Assembly (NCBI GenBank): GCA_020073265.1
Contig: JAIQFN010000020.1
Location: 28,362 to 92,361, forward strand
From: Terriglobia bacterium
GTDB lineage: Bacteria; Acidobacteriota; Terriglobia; Bryobacterales; Bryobacteraceae
Direction of reading: 5' to 3'
DNA: 64,000 nt
The notes under the pieces were generated by a model. That model made no database searches, was not told the origin of the DNA, and saw only the letters and a list, made by a program, of their open reading frames with translations. Made by a program: the position numbers and the translations under genes. Below, piece by piece: positions 52,341-61,190 of the stretch (positions are counted from its first letter, which is position 1; each line of letters begins with the position of its first letter).

Positions 52341-53414
52341 TCAGACCCGTGTTACACGTCCCTTCGAGACCACTTCCGACAGTACTTCCAGGTCGGACGC
52401 CGGCTTCGGGTCTGAGACAGCTGGCATCGCCGGAACCTTGGCCTCGCAGCGCGGCAACACCACCGCCCGCCGAGCCTGCCCGGGACGGACGGATGTATTT
52501 GCGACCCGGCTGAGAACGTACAGCGGGCGATGCTTGGATTCCTCATAGATTCGCGCGACATAGTCGCCGATCAGGCCCAGGCCTAGCAGCGTAACGCCTG
52601 AGAAGAGGCACTGCAGCGCAACGATGGAAGTCCATCCGGGAACCACCGCGTGCAACACCAGCGCGCCATAGAGAACATATATGAAATACAACAGGCCGGC
52701 CACGCACAGTGAAAAGCCAAGCACGGTGCTGATCCGCAGCGGCAGCGCCGAAAAAGACGAAATCGCGGTCCAAGCGAATCGTAGCATTCGATACAGCGGA
52801 TATTTCGTTTCACCGGCCACGCGGCCGCGGCGCTGGAAAGGCACGATGGCTTCCTTCAAGCCCAGCCACGACACCAGGCCTCGCATGAAGCGGTGCTGTT
52901 CGCGGAAGGATCGGATGGCAGCCAGCGCCTCGCGGCTGAACAGCCTGAAATCGCCCACTTCGGGAATCAGGCGCTCATCCACCATGACCTTCATGAGCCA
53001 GTAGAAGCAGCCGGCGGTCCAGCGCTTGAACGCGCTGTCGCCTTCGCGGTGGACGCGTTGCGCCGACACCACATCGTAGCCCTGGTGGTAGAGCTCCAGC
53101 ATCTCGAGCAGCACTTCGGGAGGATCCTGGAGATCGGCGTCCATCACCACTACCGCATCGCCGGCGGCGAAGTCCAGCCCGGCGGTGATGGCGGCCTGGT
53201 GACCGAAATTGCGGGAGAAGGAAAACACTTTGACCCGGGGATCGTTTTCCGCCAAGGTTTCCAGCAAGCGCGCCGATTCGTCCTTGCTGCCGTCATCGAC
53301 GAACACGATCTCGTATTCGCAGTCGAGCTGAGCCAAGACCGAGCGGAGCGCGGGCACCAAGTGCGGGATGGCCTTGGCCTCGTTGTAAATCGGAATGATG
53401 ATCGAGAGCAGCAT
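52341..53414 (-). CDS. GtrB/ArnC-type membrane glycosyltransferase
   Basis: This 357-residue family 2 glycosyltransferase begins LLSIIIPIYNEAKAIP. Its GT-A domain has DADLQDPPEV (DXD) near residue 96 and the QDPPE motif, and is followed by two C-terminal membrane segments (about 225-250 and 260-285). It probably charges undecaprenyl phosphate with a sugar. After the usual end it has an extra C-terminal tail of about 50 polar residues (from about 305). It starts 2 bases from the methyltransferase gene upstream, on the same strand. Confidence 0.88.
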   Translation of the reverse strand: MLLSIIIPIYNEAKAIPHLVPALRSVLAQLDCEYEIVFVDDGSKDESARLLETLAENDPRVKVFSFSRNFGHQAAITAGLDFAAGDAVVVMDADLQDPPEVLLEMLELYHQGYDVVSAQRVHREGDSAFKRWTAGCFYWLMKVMVDERLIPEVGDFRLFSREALAAIRSFREQHRFMRGLVSWLGLKEAIVPFQRRGRVAGETKYPLYRMLRFAWTAISSFSALPLRISTVLGFSLCVAGLLYFIYVLYGALVLHAVVPGWTSIVALQCLFSGVTLLGLGLIGDYVARIYEESKHRPLYVLSRVANTSVRPGQARRAVVLPRCEAKVPAMPAVSDPKPASDLEVLSEVVSKGRVTRV

Positions 53415-53416
53415 CG

Positions 53417-54388
53417 CTAGAGGCCCGGCCCGCGAGAGAGTTCAACGAAGATCTGCGATGTGTGGCTGAACGGCGTCCTGGCCAGGTCCAGGAATGCGAA
53501 TACGCCTTGTAAAACGGGGATCAGGGGATGGAACGGAGCGGGAGCATCGGCCGACGCCTTCACCCAGCCTGCTTTTCTGAGCAATTCGAAGATGGAGATG
53601 GCCCAGAAGGGCGCGCCCTGAGTGTACGAGATGCGGTTCACTCGGAGTCCGGCGGCGCTGGCCGCGCGTTCAAAGCTCTGCGCCGTAAACAGAGTCCAGT
53701 GACGCGGGCAGTGATAGCCTCCCCAGGATCGGTGCCGGAACAAGCGGGCGTCCAAGCTGTCAAAGTTCGGAGTCTTCACCAGCATTCGCCCTTGAGGCGC
53801 GAGCATGGATCCAGCTTTCCTCAGAACCGAGATGGGATCTTCCACGTGCTCGATCAGGTTCAGCAGCAGAATCAAATCGAAACTTCGGTCGGCGGGAAAA
53901 TCCTCGATCCTCGAACGGGCGTAGGCATGGCCTCGGGACAATGCGATCTGTTCGGCCTTCGGATCGAGGTCGACGACCTGCGTGAAACGGACGCGCGAGT
54001 CCACGGCGCGCACCTGATTGAGGATCTCGCCGGTTCCGCCGCCGATATCCAGCGCGCTCAGTCGGTCTCCGGCAATCTCGCGCAAGATGCGCCGCAGCCC
54101 GCGCTGGTCTAGCCACGATTTGACACGCTGCACAAAGGAGCGGCCGGATTGCGCGTAGGCGTAGTAGTTGGAGGGATAGATCTCGCTCAGCCGGTCTGCC
54201 GGAAGCGGGCTCAGGAAAAGAACGTCACAGGGCTCGCAGCGAAAATAGTCGAACCAATCCGCACTGGTGTAGTACTCGACGTCTTTTGCGCGGGCCCAGT
54301 GCTGAACCTCTGCCGACTTGCAGACCGGACATACCGGTGACGCCAGGGCCGGCTTGAGGACATCCCGCGGATCGGCTACGGGCGTCAT
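53417..54388 (-). CDS. class I SAM-dependent methyltransferase with zinc-ribbon N-terminus
   Basis: This 323-residue protein has a short treble-clef zinc site (CPVCKS, then FRCEPC) at about residues 19-55. A class I methyltransferase fold follows, with motif I ALDIGGGTGEIL near residue 113. The C-terminal part has a hydrophobic helix. The ATG at 54386-54388 overlaps the desaturase stop by four bases (ATGA), and the GtrB-type gene starts 2 bases after its stop. It is likely to methylate a sugar or lipid-linked intermediate, but the substrate is unknown. Confidence 0.85.
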   Translation of the reverse strand: MTPVADPRDVLKPALASPVCPVCKSAEVQHWARAKDVEYYTSADWFDYFRCEPCDVLFLSPLPADRLSEIYPSNYYAYAQSGRSFVQRVKSWLDQRGLRRILREIAGDRLSALDIGGGTGEILNQVRAVDSRVRFTQVVDLDPKAEQIALSRGHAYARSRIEDFPADRSFDLILLLNLIEHVEDPISVLRKAGSMLAPQGRMLVKTPNFDSLDARLFRHRSWGGYHCPRHWTLFTAQSFERAASAAGLRVNRISYTQGAPFWAISIFELLRKAGWVKASADAPAPFHPLIPVLQGVFAFLDLARTPFSHTSQIFVELSRGPGL

Positions 54389-55386
54389 GCCGCGGTCCAT
54401 TGGAACAGATCGAGGAGCGTGCGCCAGTAGCTGGTGCGCCGAGCCTCCACGATTTCTCGCAGAGGCGTTGCCAGCAGGAACCTCTCCAGGTCCGGAAGAT
54501 TGGTGTAGGACACCTGCGGTTCCCAATGATGCAGGAGATGGCGGTTGAAGCCGGCGCCCCCAAAGGTGCGCGAGAACGCGTCGTCGCCGAAGATCCTGGT
54601 GACGGCGTGGTCGTCGGCGCTCGATGCATCCGGCGCGGCGCTCGGCCGATGCTCCAGCAGATTCCGCAGCGCCCCAAAACAAGGAAAGAAAATACCAACT
54701 CCGGCGACCCAGGCGATCGCCAGTGCGTAGGATCCGAAATAACACGCGGCGCCGATGATGCCGGCGTGAAGGACCAGCGTCAGAGCCAGCCAGGGCGAGA
54801 GAAAACTTTTTCCAACGTCGTGCCCCGAGTCCTCGGACAAGTGATTCTGCCGCCGCGTGATTACTTCCAGGCTTCGCACTCCCGCCAGTGTTTTCAAGAC
54901 AAAGCCCGGCGTCAAAGCATTCGTATAGGTCTGCTCGGTGTCATCCGGCCTCCCTAGCGCGCGGTGGTGCTGGAAATGAACGCGCCGGTAGCGAGCGATC
55001 TCCTGGCCTGCGATCGCGCACACGCAGATGTTGGCAAGCAGATCGTTCCTTTTCCGATCTCTGGCGATGTTGTAGTGTGCGGCCTCATGCATGAAAAGCT
55101 GCAGATAGGCCACCCAATAGCCGATCGCTATGGCGCCCAGCAAGGAGGCCGTCCAGGTGATCCAGCCGCGGCCACAGGAGAGCCCGATCAGCAGGCCGGT
55201 CACCAGCAGCGCGCAGTAGCCCAGACAAATGTCGCGGCCGACGATGCCGTAGCGGGGCTTCAAGCCTGCTACGAATTCGACATAGGATTCGCCGCCCCGG
55301 GCTCGGATCGTGCTCCGAAGCTTATGGAAGTCCGCGGAGTAGTCGTGGCCAATACCGACAGTGCTGAGAATTGGCTCAATCATCAT
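54385..55386 (-). CDS. membrane fatty-acid desaturase family protein
   Basis: This 333-residue desaturase (integral membrane di-iron enzyme) has the three His boxes HEAAHYN (HX3H), HFQHH (HXXHH) and HLLHH with following WEPQ (HXXHH). About four membrane helices surround them. It may desaturate or hydroxylate fatty acyl chains or other lipid acceptors. The ATG at 55384-55386 overlaps the stop of the methyltransferase before it by four bases. The frame continues upstream inside that gene but is not coding there. Confidence 0.85.
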   Translation of the reverse strand: MMIEPILSTVGIGHDYSADFHKLRSTIRARGGESYVEFVAGLKPRYGIVGRDICLGYCALLVTGLLIGLSCGRGWITWTASLLGAIAIGYWVAYLQLFMHEAAHYNIARDRKRNDLLANICVCAIAGQEIARYRRVHFQHHRALGRPDDTEQTYTNALTPGFVLKTLAGVRSLEVITRRQNHLSEDSGHDVGKSFLSPWLALTLVLHAGIIGAACYFGSYALAIAWVAGVGIFFPCFGALRNLLEHRPSAAPDASSADDHAVTRIFGDDAFSRTFGGAGFNRHLLHHWEPQVSYTNLPDLERFLLATPLREIVEARRTSYWRTLLDLFQWTAA

Positions 55387-56132
55387 TCGGGTGTAGCGGA
55401 CTTTCTGGCGAACACGGCGTATTGCCCGCCCGCCGGGATGCGCTTCAATAAGGTCTCGAACCCGCCCAGGCGCTCGTACCACTTTTCGGGCGCATACAGA
55501 AAATAACTCGTCTCCACGGGCGCGAGCCCCTGGCTCCGCAGGATTCTGGCTGTCAGAGAGGACGACAGCAGGTGGGCGTCGCGATCCACTGGGGTCCGCG
55601 ACACGATCCATCTGGTGGCAGGATTAAATGGATTGTGCTCGATGACGCAGAAGATTCCGTTCGGCCTCAGGAGGCGGACTACCTCGGCGACCAAATTGGG
55701 CCGGTTGGGAGCAGGCACATGGTGAAAAACGCAGACTGCGGTGACAAAGTCGAATGTAGCGTCGGCGAATGGGAGCTTGTTCAGTTCCGGCTGCCAATGG
55801 ATCTGGCCGCGGCCGTGCCGGATCATTTCCCGCGATGGGTCGCATCCCGCCGCCAATTGGAAGTGGTCGGCCCCGATGTCCAGCAGCTCCCCTCGGCCGC
55901 AACCGACGTCCAGCCACGCCATGGCGCGCGAGTCGAGCCGGGAGGCCGCCAGAAACGCTTGAATGAGGTCCCACTTGCGGCGATGGAAGAAGTCCGGCCG
56001 GCTGACAAACCGGTTTCTTAGAGGATCGTCTAGCAGCGTGTCGTAGTTGGAAGCCAGGCGATCAAACTCAACACTCGAGCCGGTGGAGCCACTCGCATCG
56101 TGCTTGTCCCGGACCTGAGGGTGATGTAGCAT
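55383..56132 (-). CDS. class I SAM-dependent methyltransferase
   Basis: This 249-residue methyltransferase has motif I WLDVGCGRGELLDIG near residue 75 and the acidic post-motif CDPSREM. TAVCVFHHVPAPNRPN follows. It resembles ubiquinone/menaquinone or glycolipid methyltransferases of surface clusters. It is the first gene of a leftward four-gene set (methyltransferase-desaturase-methyltransferase-glycosyltransferase) and is divergent from a large membrane protein, with 153 bases between them. Confidence 0.85.
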   Translation of the reverse strand: MLHHPQVRDKHDASGSTGSSVEFDRLASNYDTLLDDPLRNRFVSRPDFFHRRKWDLIQAFLAASRLDSRAMAWLDVGCGRGELLDIGADHFQLAAGCDPSREMIRHGRGQIHWQPELNKLPFADATFDFVTAVCVFHHVPAPNRPNLVAEVVRLLRPNGIFCVIEHNPFNPATRWIVSRTPVDRDAHLLSSSLTARILRSQGLAPVETSYFLYAPEKWYERLGGFETLLKRIPAGGQYAVFARKSATPE

Positions 56133-56285
56133 CGCGGCAATGTGTTCGCGCGCAAACCGGCTGCCTGCGGAACCTTATCCTGTACGCGTATAACAAAAAG
56201 TCGGCTGAAGCAGGCGCTAACTTTACCTCCAAGAAGGCTTTGCCCGTATAAAGGGACCACCCCGATCGGCCGATTAAGTTCTGTA

Positions 56286-58730
56286 TTGACAATCACTTCG
56301 AAAATCCTGGCGGCGTCGGCGCTGGCTCTGGTGGGCGTGTTCGCCTACCTAAGCTTGTTCGGATTCCTCTCGGTTTACGACGATGAAGGCTACAACGTAG
56401 CCATGATTCGCCTGGTGGCCCAGGGAGTGCCCCTGTACACCGGTCAGTACGCCTATCATGGGCCGCTGCCGTATCTGATCAAGGCGCTGGCGCTGAACGC
56501 GATGGGGATTGCGGTCAATCATCAATCCGTGCGGCTGTGGGTGCTGGCGATGTGGCTTATGAGCGCCGTCGCTTTGGCGATCGCGATTCGAAACCTCACC
56601 CGAAATTCAGTTTTTGCCATCGGCAGCCTGGTGGTGGTTGGCGCCCATATGTTCCCCTTGCGATTCAACCCGGGCCATCCGGAGGACTTCGTGGTTCTGC
56701 TGCTCGCGGTGTCGGTTCTGGTGGCTTCCACGGAGGCCAGCTGGCTGACCGAAAACATGCGGGTGGCGACGCTCGGGTTGATCGCCGCAGCGCTCCTGGG
56801 CACCAAGATCAACGTCGGCATTTTGTACCTGCTCGGCTTGGCGGCTTGGTTGCTGGCCTCGCTTCCCAGAGGAAAACTTTGGCGGACATTGAGCGTGCTG
56901 TTCGTGGCGGGTTCCACGGCGGCCCCGGCGGTTCTGATGCACGGATGGTGGCGTCCGGAGTGGCAACTGCTGGTGGTGTCTACGCTGGTCATCTTTCTGG
57001 CCGGTTACGCCTGGTTGCTTCGCCCGGTTCCGGCGCGTTATGCCTGGAGGCATGTCGCGATCTGCGCTGCTTCGGCCGCGCTCGGAGTTACGGCCATCGT
57101 GCTCCTGGCCATGCTGCGCGGTTCTCGCCCGTTGGACATTCTGGATGGAACGATTCTCACCGCGGCCAAGCATCCGAGCGTGTTCTTAAGGCCGGTGTCG
57201 TTCGGAATTGTGACGATTCCGGTAATGGCCGCTTTGGGATTGATAAGCCTTTGGCAGTTCATTCGGATTTCGCGGGACCCGGAGATTGAGCATCGGGCGC
57301 CTCAAGCCGTGCTCAAAGTGGCGCTCGCATTGTCCGCGTTTTTGCTGGTAGCGATGGCGGACAGCCGGCTCTATTTTCCCTTGATTGGCCCGATTGGCTG
57401 GCTGGTAGTTTTCCCGGGCGCCGCCAGCAAGCTGACCGATCGAAGCCGCAGCGCGCGCCTCTTCCTGGTCTTGATCGCGGCCTTTCAAGTGTTGCAGGCT
57501 TTCCCGATCATCGGCACGCAGACGGCGTGGAGCTCTTTGCTGCTGTGCGCCTGCTCGCTGGTTTTGCTGCACGACGGAATGCTGGAACTATCCGAACGGT
57601 CCGAAGGCGTGCGAAGATTCGCGCGCCTGTCCGTCGCCCTGGCCGGCGGCCTGGCGTTGTACTCGCTGGCGTTCTTCATGCTCGGCATGTGGAACTCGTA
57701 CCGGCGCACTCCCAGCCTGGGATTCAGCAACTCGAGTTTGATTCGTGTCCCGCTGGCCGTGCGGGCTGACTTCGATTGGATCACCGCCAGCACCGATCGC
57801 TACTGCGACGTTCTGGTCACTCAGCCGGGAATGAACAGCCTGCTGGTGTGGTCTAAGTCGGCGGCCGACATGCGAACGTCGCCGGTTCTCATCTCCGGGT
57901 GGCCGTTGATTCTTACCGACGACGAGGAACGGCACACCATCGCGAGAGTCAGCCAGGCATCCCGGATCTGCGCGGTGTACAACAAGCGGGCCTCGGAGTG
58001 GTGGACCAACGACGGACCGCAGCTTACGCCGGCCAGTCTCGCGCGGCAGCCGCTGGTCGCATACATCCAACACCTGCACGCTATTCGCAAGGTGGGGGAC
58101 TACGAGGTGCGGGCCAACGCCGCCGTCGCATCAGACTGGAAAGACGATTACCTTCTGAATGGGACGCGCGATCTCAACGGTGCAAGAGCGGCCGTAGGGG
58201 TACCCGGAGATCTGATAACCTCAGCGGCAGACGTCGAGCTGGCGTTCGGATTTCAGGCCAGCCGCGCCGGCCCGGTGCTTTCCGTCCCGCAGACGGACGC
58301 GAGCGCCGGCGAAGCGCCGCCAATGGAACCGATATTGTATCTCTCGCCGGATGGTGGCTTGATGATCCGGTCCAAGCCTGGGACCTATGTTCGGCTGGCC
58401 GGGCAAGCCGGCGTGTTGGACGGCTTATGGCATGAGGTCTCACTTCGGCGCGATGCAGCCGGCTGGGAGGTCTCGCTCGACGAAATTTCCACCGGCCGCA
58501 TCGGCGAGCTGCTCACTGGCGGGAAACCGGCGCAATATCTTCAATTGGGCCCCGCGTTCGTTGAGAAAGGCACTGCCCTCGGGCCAGGATGGATCCCGTT
58601 CGCCGGAAAGCTCCGCGATGTGCGGGTCAAGCGCGCGAGCGCGGATTCAGGAACCCGGCTGGTGTCCTGCAACGGCGTTTGCGGAGACTCCCTCGGCGGC
58701 CGAAGCATAGGGCGTGAGCCGGGGCGGTGA
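56286..58730 (+). CDS. GT39-like membrane protein with LamG-like C-terminal domain
   Basis: This protein of about 814 residues has nine or more membrane helices in its first 500 residues. An acidic motif in the first loop (SVYDDEGYNVAM) is like the DE motif of lipid-linked-sugar-dependent GT39 mannosyltransferases. A periplasmic C-terminal part follows, ending in a concanavalin-like beta-sandwich (about 670-800). I choose the TTG at 56286 as start, because the upstream 48 codons back to a GTG at 56142 use rare AT-rich codons unlike the rest. Its 3' end overlaps the convergent gene by 84 bases. Confidence 0.7.
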   Translation: MTITSKILAASALALVGVFAYLSLFGFLSVYDDEGYNVAMIRLVAQGVPLYTGQYAYHGPLPYLIKALALNAMGIAVNHQSVRLWVLAMWLMSAVALAIAIRNLTRNSVFAIGSLVVVGAHMFPLRFNPGHPEDFVVLLLAVSVLVASTEASWLTENMRVATLGLIAAALLGTKINVGILYLLGLAAWLLASLPRGKLWRTLSVLFVAGSTAAPAVLMHGWWRPEWQLLVVSTLVIFLAGYAWLLRPVPARYAWRHVAICAASAALGVTAIVLLAMLRGSRPLDILDGTILTAAKHPSVFLRPVSFGIVTIPVMAALGLISLWQFIRISRDPEIEHRAPQAVLKVALALSAFLLVAMADSRLYFPLIGPIGWLVVFPGAASKLTDRSRSARLFLVLIAAFQVLQAFPIIGTQTAWSSLLLCACSLVLLHDGMLELSERSEGVRRFARLSVALAGGLALYSLAFFMLGMWNSYRRTPSLGFSNSSLIRVPLAVRADFDWITASTDRYCDVLVTQPGMNSLLVWSKSAADMRTSPVLISGWPLILTDDEERHTIARVSQASRICAVYNKRASEWWTNDGPQLTPASLARQPLVAYIQHLHAIRKVGDYEVRANAAVASDWKDDYLLNGTRDLNGARAAVGVPGDLITSAADVELAFGFQASRAGPVLSVPQTDASAGEAPPMEPILYLSPDGGLMIRSKPGTYVRLAGQAGVLDGLWHEVSLRRDAAGWEVSLDEISTGRIGELLTGGKPAQYLQLGPAFVEKGTALGPGWIPFAGKLRDVRVKRASADSGTRLVSCNGVCGDSLGGRSIGREPGR

Positions 58731-60335
58731 CTGGTCCGGTTCCAAGATCCAGACGTACCGGTCGTGAAAGTATGCGATGAAGGGGCGGTCTTCGCGGGGG
58801 CCCATTTCGTGCGCCCAGATAATTCGTTGGGCATCGATGTTCGCCAGGTTGTAAACCCACTCCCGGTGAACATAGTGGTTGGGAGCATAGCGCACCAGGA
58901 CGAGATGCCGGCCAGGCTGCTTTTTCAGCGTCTCGACTACGCGCTCGCGAGCCAGCGCCATCGGACGCACGTAGGCGCCGTCGGCGAGCAGCGTAAACAA
59001 GTGTTTGCCGAACTGAATTGGAAACAACGTAACAAAGAAAACGGCCAGCGCCAAGCCCAGCTGCTTTCCTTTATATCGCCAGCCGCGCAGGCGTTGGATT
59101 CCTTGCAGCAAGAACAGATAGACCACCGAGGTGATGGCCGCGGCGTAGTGAGGGTTGAATCCGGTCAGGGGCGCGAGCGCAATCAGAAACCCGGCCAGCA
59201 GAAGCGCGGCCATGCGCTCCTCCGGGATCTTCATCGGATACACCCACAGCAGCGGCGGGATCAATAGGCCCCACATGCCGAAAAAGAACTTGTACATCGT
59301 GACTATCTGGACGACGAAAGCGATGAAGGGATTTTCCCTGACGATGGTCACAACTCGGATACCCCATTCATTCCAATAGCGCCGCATCACTTCATGGCGG
59401 TAGGTCTTCTCCGGATGCATCGCGCCCCAGGCCAGCACGGGGGCAGCGGCGTATTGGCGTTCGTGTTCCTGATAGGGCAGTTCGAAAGGATTGCCCGTGA
59501 TTCGATAGTTAAAGTACGTCATGAAGACCGCGGCCACGGCCAGCAGCCCTGCGACGGGCAACGCCACTCGGGCCAGCGCGCGCCCGAACGGCATTTTCCC
59601 TTTTCGCAACAGCCACCAGGACAGGCAAACCGTAGCGAGCACAGTGAGCACCGCGCCATCGTAAGGCCGCGAGTTGATGAGAATAACGATACCGATTCCC
59701 AGTGTGGCGGCGTGGTGGAACTGTCTTCGCAGTCCGATTCTTGGAAGAGCGCCGAGAATCAGCGCGCCGCCGATGGCCGGGACTGCCCCGCCCCAGTACG
59801 AATTCATCCAGTAGCTGAAAACCCCCAGGCGCAGCACCAGCAGCAACCCGCCCAGCAGAGCCATCCCCGGCGATAGCCAGCCCTGCAACATCCAGCAGGT
59901 GAAGCCACACATGAGGCCTGCGCTGATCCAGACTCCCACCCAGGGTTGCCCAAACAACTTTTCGCCGAAGGCCAAGATGAGTCCCTGGACGGGCTGGTAC
60001 TTCGAAGCATAGGTAGGTTGCTGGAGGATGTGGAAGGACTCGAAGTGCTGCCAGAACGGATGTGGCGGATTCGCCAGCCGCCCGGAGGCGTACGTATCGG
60101 CGGCCAGCAGGTAGCTGAACTCGTCCTGAATAACCGGTTTGGGAACGGGCAGCACGCCCAGCAGCGCGGCGCGGATTCCGAGCGCGAGCAGGGCGACTAC
60201 GATACAGGCCAGGACCTGCTTCTCGGCTAAGCGTTGGTGGAGGGCGACGCCTCGGAGCGCCAGTGTTCCAACCGGCCCGCATCGCTCGGCCAACGGAACA
60301 GCGGCTATCGGCGCTGCGTCAAGACATTCGGGCAC
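58647..60335 (-). CDS. large membrane protein, GT39-like, acidobacterial type
   Basis: This 562-residue polytopic membrane protein has about ten helices, an early motif VIQDEFSYLLAADTYASGRL and FHILQQPTYASKYQPVQGL. Both are characteristic of a large group of acidobacterial glycosyltransferase-like (C-type, lipid-linked-sugar) proteins. No nucleotide-sugar site is present; the acidic Asp-Glu pair after the first helix is the likely catalytic site, as in GT39. The GTG start at 60333-60335 lies 27 bases from the conserved module at 60362-60402. The substrate is unknown. Confidence 0.75.
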   Translation of the reverse strand: MPECLDAAPIAAVPLAERCGPVGTLALRGVALHQRLAEKQVLACIVVALLALGIRAALLGVLPVPKPVIQDEFSYLLAADTYASGRLANPPHPFWQHFESFHILQQPTYASKYQPVQGLILAFGEKLFGQPWVGVWISAGLMCGFTCWMLQGWLSPGMALLGGLLLVLRLGVFSYWMNSYWGGAVPAIGGALILGALPRIGLRRQFHHAATLGIGIVILINSRPYDGAVLTVLATVCLSWWLLRKGKMPFGRALARVALPVAGLLAVAAVFMTYFNYRITGNPFELPYQEHERQYAAAPVLAWGAMHPEKTYRHEVMRRYWNEWGIRVVTIVRENPFIAFVVQIVTMYKFFFGMWGLLIPPLLWVYPMKIPEERMAALLLAGFLIALAPLTGFNPHYAAAITSVVYLFLLQGIQRLRGWRYKGKQLGLALAVFFVTLFPIQFGKHLFTLLADGAYVRPMALARERVVETLKKQPGRHLVLVRYAPNHYVHREWVYNLANIDAQRIIWAHEMGPREDRPFIAYFHDRYVWILEPDQSPPRLTPYASAAEGVSANAVAGHQPGS

Positions 60336-60361
60336 TCTCGTTCCCCTCGGGCATCCGGTCC

Positions 60362-60402
60362 TTCCTATTGATTATTCGGACCTTTGCGCGGATTGCTATA
60401 GG
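60362..60402 (-). promoter_or_regulatory. conserved 41-nt upstream module, copy 2
   Basis: This element ends 27 bases before the GTG of the membrane glycosyltransferase gene on the minus strand. It aligns with the copy at 52262-52302 at 33 of 41 positions without gaps. TTCCTATTGA, TATTCGGA and CTATAGG are the fixed blocks. Confidence 0.6.
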
Positions 60403-60422
60403 GCGAGAGCGCCCGGCGCAGG

Positions 60423-60761
60423 CTAGGCGTGGGCCGCGCGGCCAGGCGCCTTGTAACCCGACTTGGCGGCCTTCTTCATGGCCTCGATTCCTTCGGACGT
60501 GCTCAGCAGCGGCGTGGTCCTGATGCTGCGCACCGCACCGCCGGCCGCGGCCGCAAGCGAAAATGCGGCGGCTTCGACGTTGGAGGGCATTTCCACGATG
60601 GCTACCAGGTCGTAGTCGCCGAAGGTAAACCATCCTTCCGTGAGCTTGCCGCCCAGCTTCTCGACGACCGGCCGGACTGCGCCTAAGCGGTCGTGCGGAT
60701 TCGCGATCATGCTGGCCCAGGCTTCGGGCGTGTAGCCTACTTGGAGCAAATAGCTAGACAT
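60423..60761 (-). CDS. GYD domain protein
   Basis: This 112-residue protein belongs to the GYD family of unknown function. The motif TFGDYDLVAIVEMP at about residues 46-59 gives the family its name, and GGKLTEGWFTFG precedes it. A ferredoxin-like alpha-beta fold is expected. The ATG at 60759-60761 has AAAGGAA before it. The gene stands alone on its strand upstream of the membrane glycosyltransferase gene. Confidence 0.85.
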   Translation of the reverse strand: MSSYLLQVGYTPEAWASMIANPHDRLGAVRPVVEKLGGKLTEGWFTFGDYDLVAIVEMPSNVEAAAFSLAAAAGGAVRSIRTTPLLSTSEGIEAMKKAAKSGYKAPGRAAHA

Positions 60762-61190
60762 GTTTTGCGTTCCTTTCCGACCCCAATCATAGTCCTCGGG
60801 GTGGACGCACGCAAGGCTTCAGTTTTGGCAAGCTGGTGCGAGCTGGTGGCGCGAATGGCGATGCTACCGCTGGTGGTGCGATCCAGGCCCGGTGATTCGG
60901 CCGGCCGGCGTGAATTTTCGTAGCAGCCGGCTGAAAACGCCCGGTGCGTTCGCGGCCCGGCTAGCCAGTCCGGGTCTCGCCTGGTTCAGTGTCTCGGTCG
61001 ACTCGGCGGACGAAGCCGGGTGAACAACGCCCCACACGCACGAAATCAAAGATTGTCCTTGAAACGACATAACAAGACCCTATCGGCTACCAGCTCTCAC
61101 AACATTAGGCGCTGAAATATTCTCGTTGGTTTCAGCAAAGTTCGGGATTCGCTTGGGAGGGCCGGGTTCAGGCACACTGGAAGAGGCGCC
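60762..61190. other. 429-base gene-free region
   Basis: This is the longest stretch without a credible gene. Short frames on both strands have no start signals or codon pattern of coding sequence. It holds the leaders of the divergent GYD and radical SAM genes. A 7-bp inverted repeat (GCTGAAA at 61111-61117 and TTTCAGC at 61130-61136) lies 54 bases before the radical SAM ATG and could be an operator. No known riboswitch is certain. Confidence 0.5.

Noticed and set aside
56142..56285. 48-residue N-terminal extension of the GT39-like protein from a GTG
   Set aside because: Its codons are AT-rich and rare compared with the rest of the gene, so it is likely untranslated leader.
60840..61010. Resemblance to a cobalamin riboswitch (CCGG-TGAAAA-CCGG then AGCCAG and GCCTGG)
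   Set aside because: The B12 box and the CCCGC-ACTGT part do not match and the region is GC-rich, so chance similarity is likely. An Infernal search with RF00174 would decide it.
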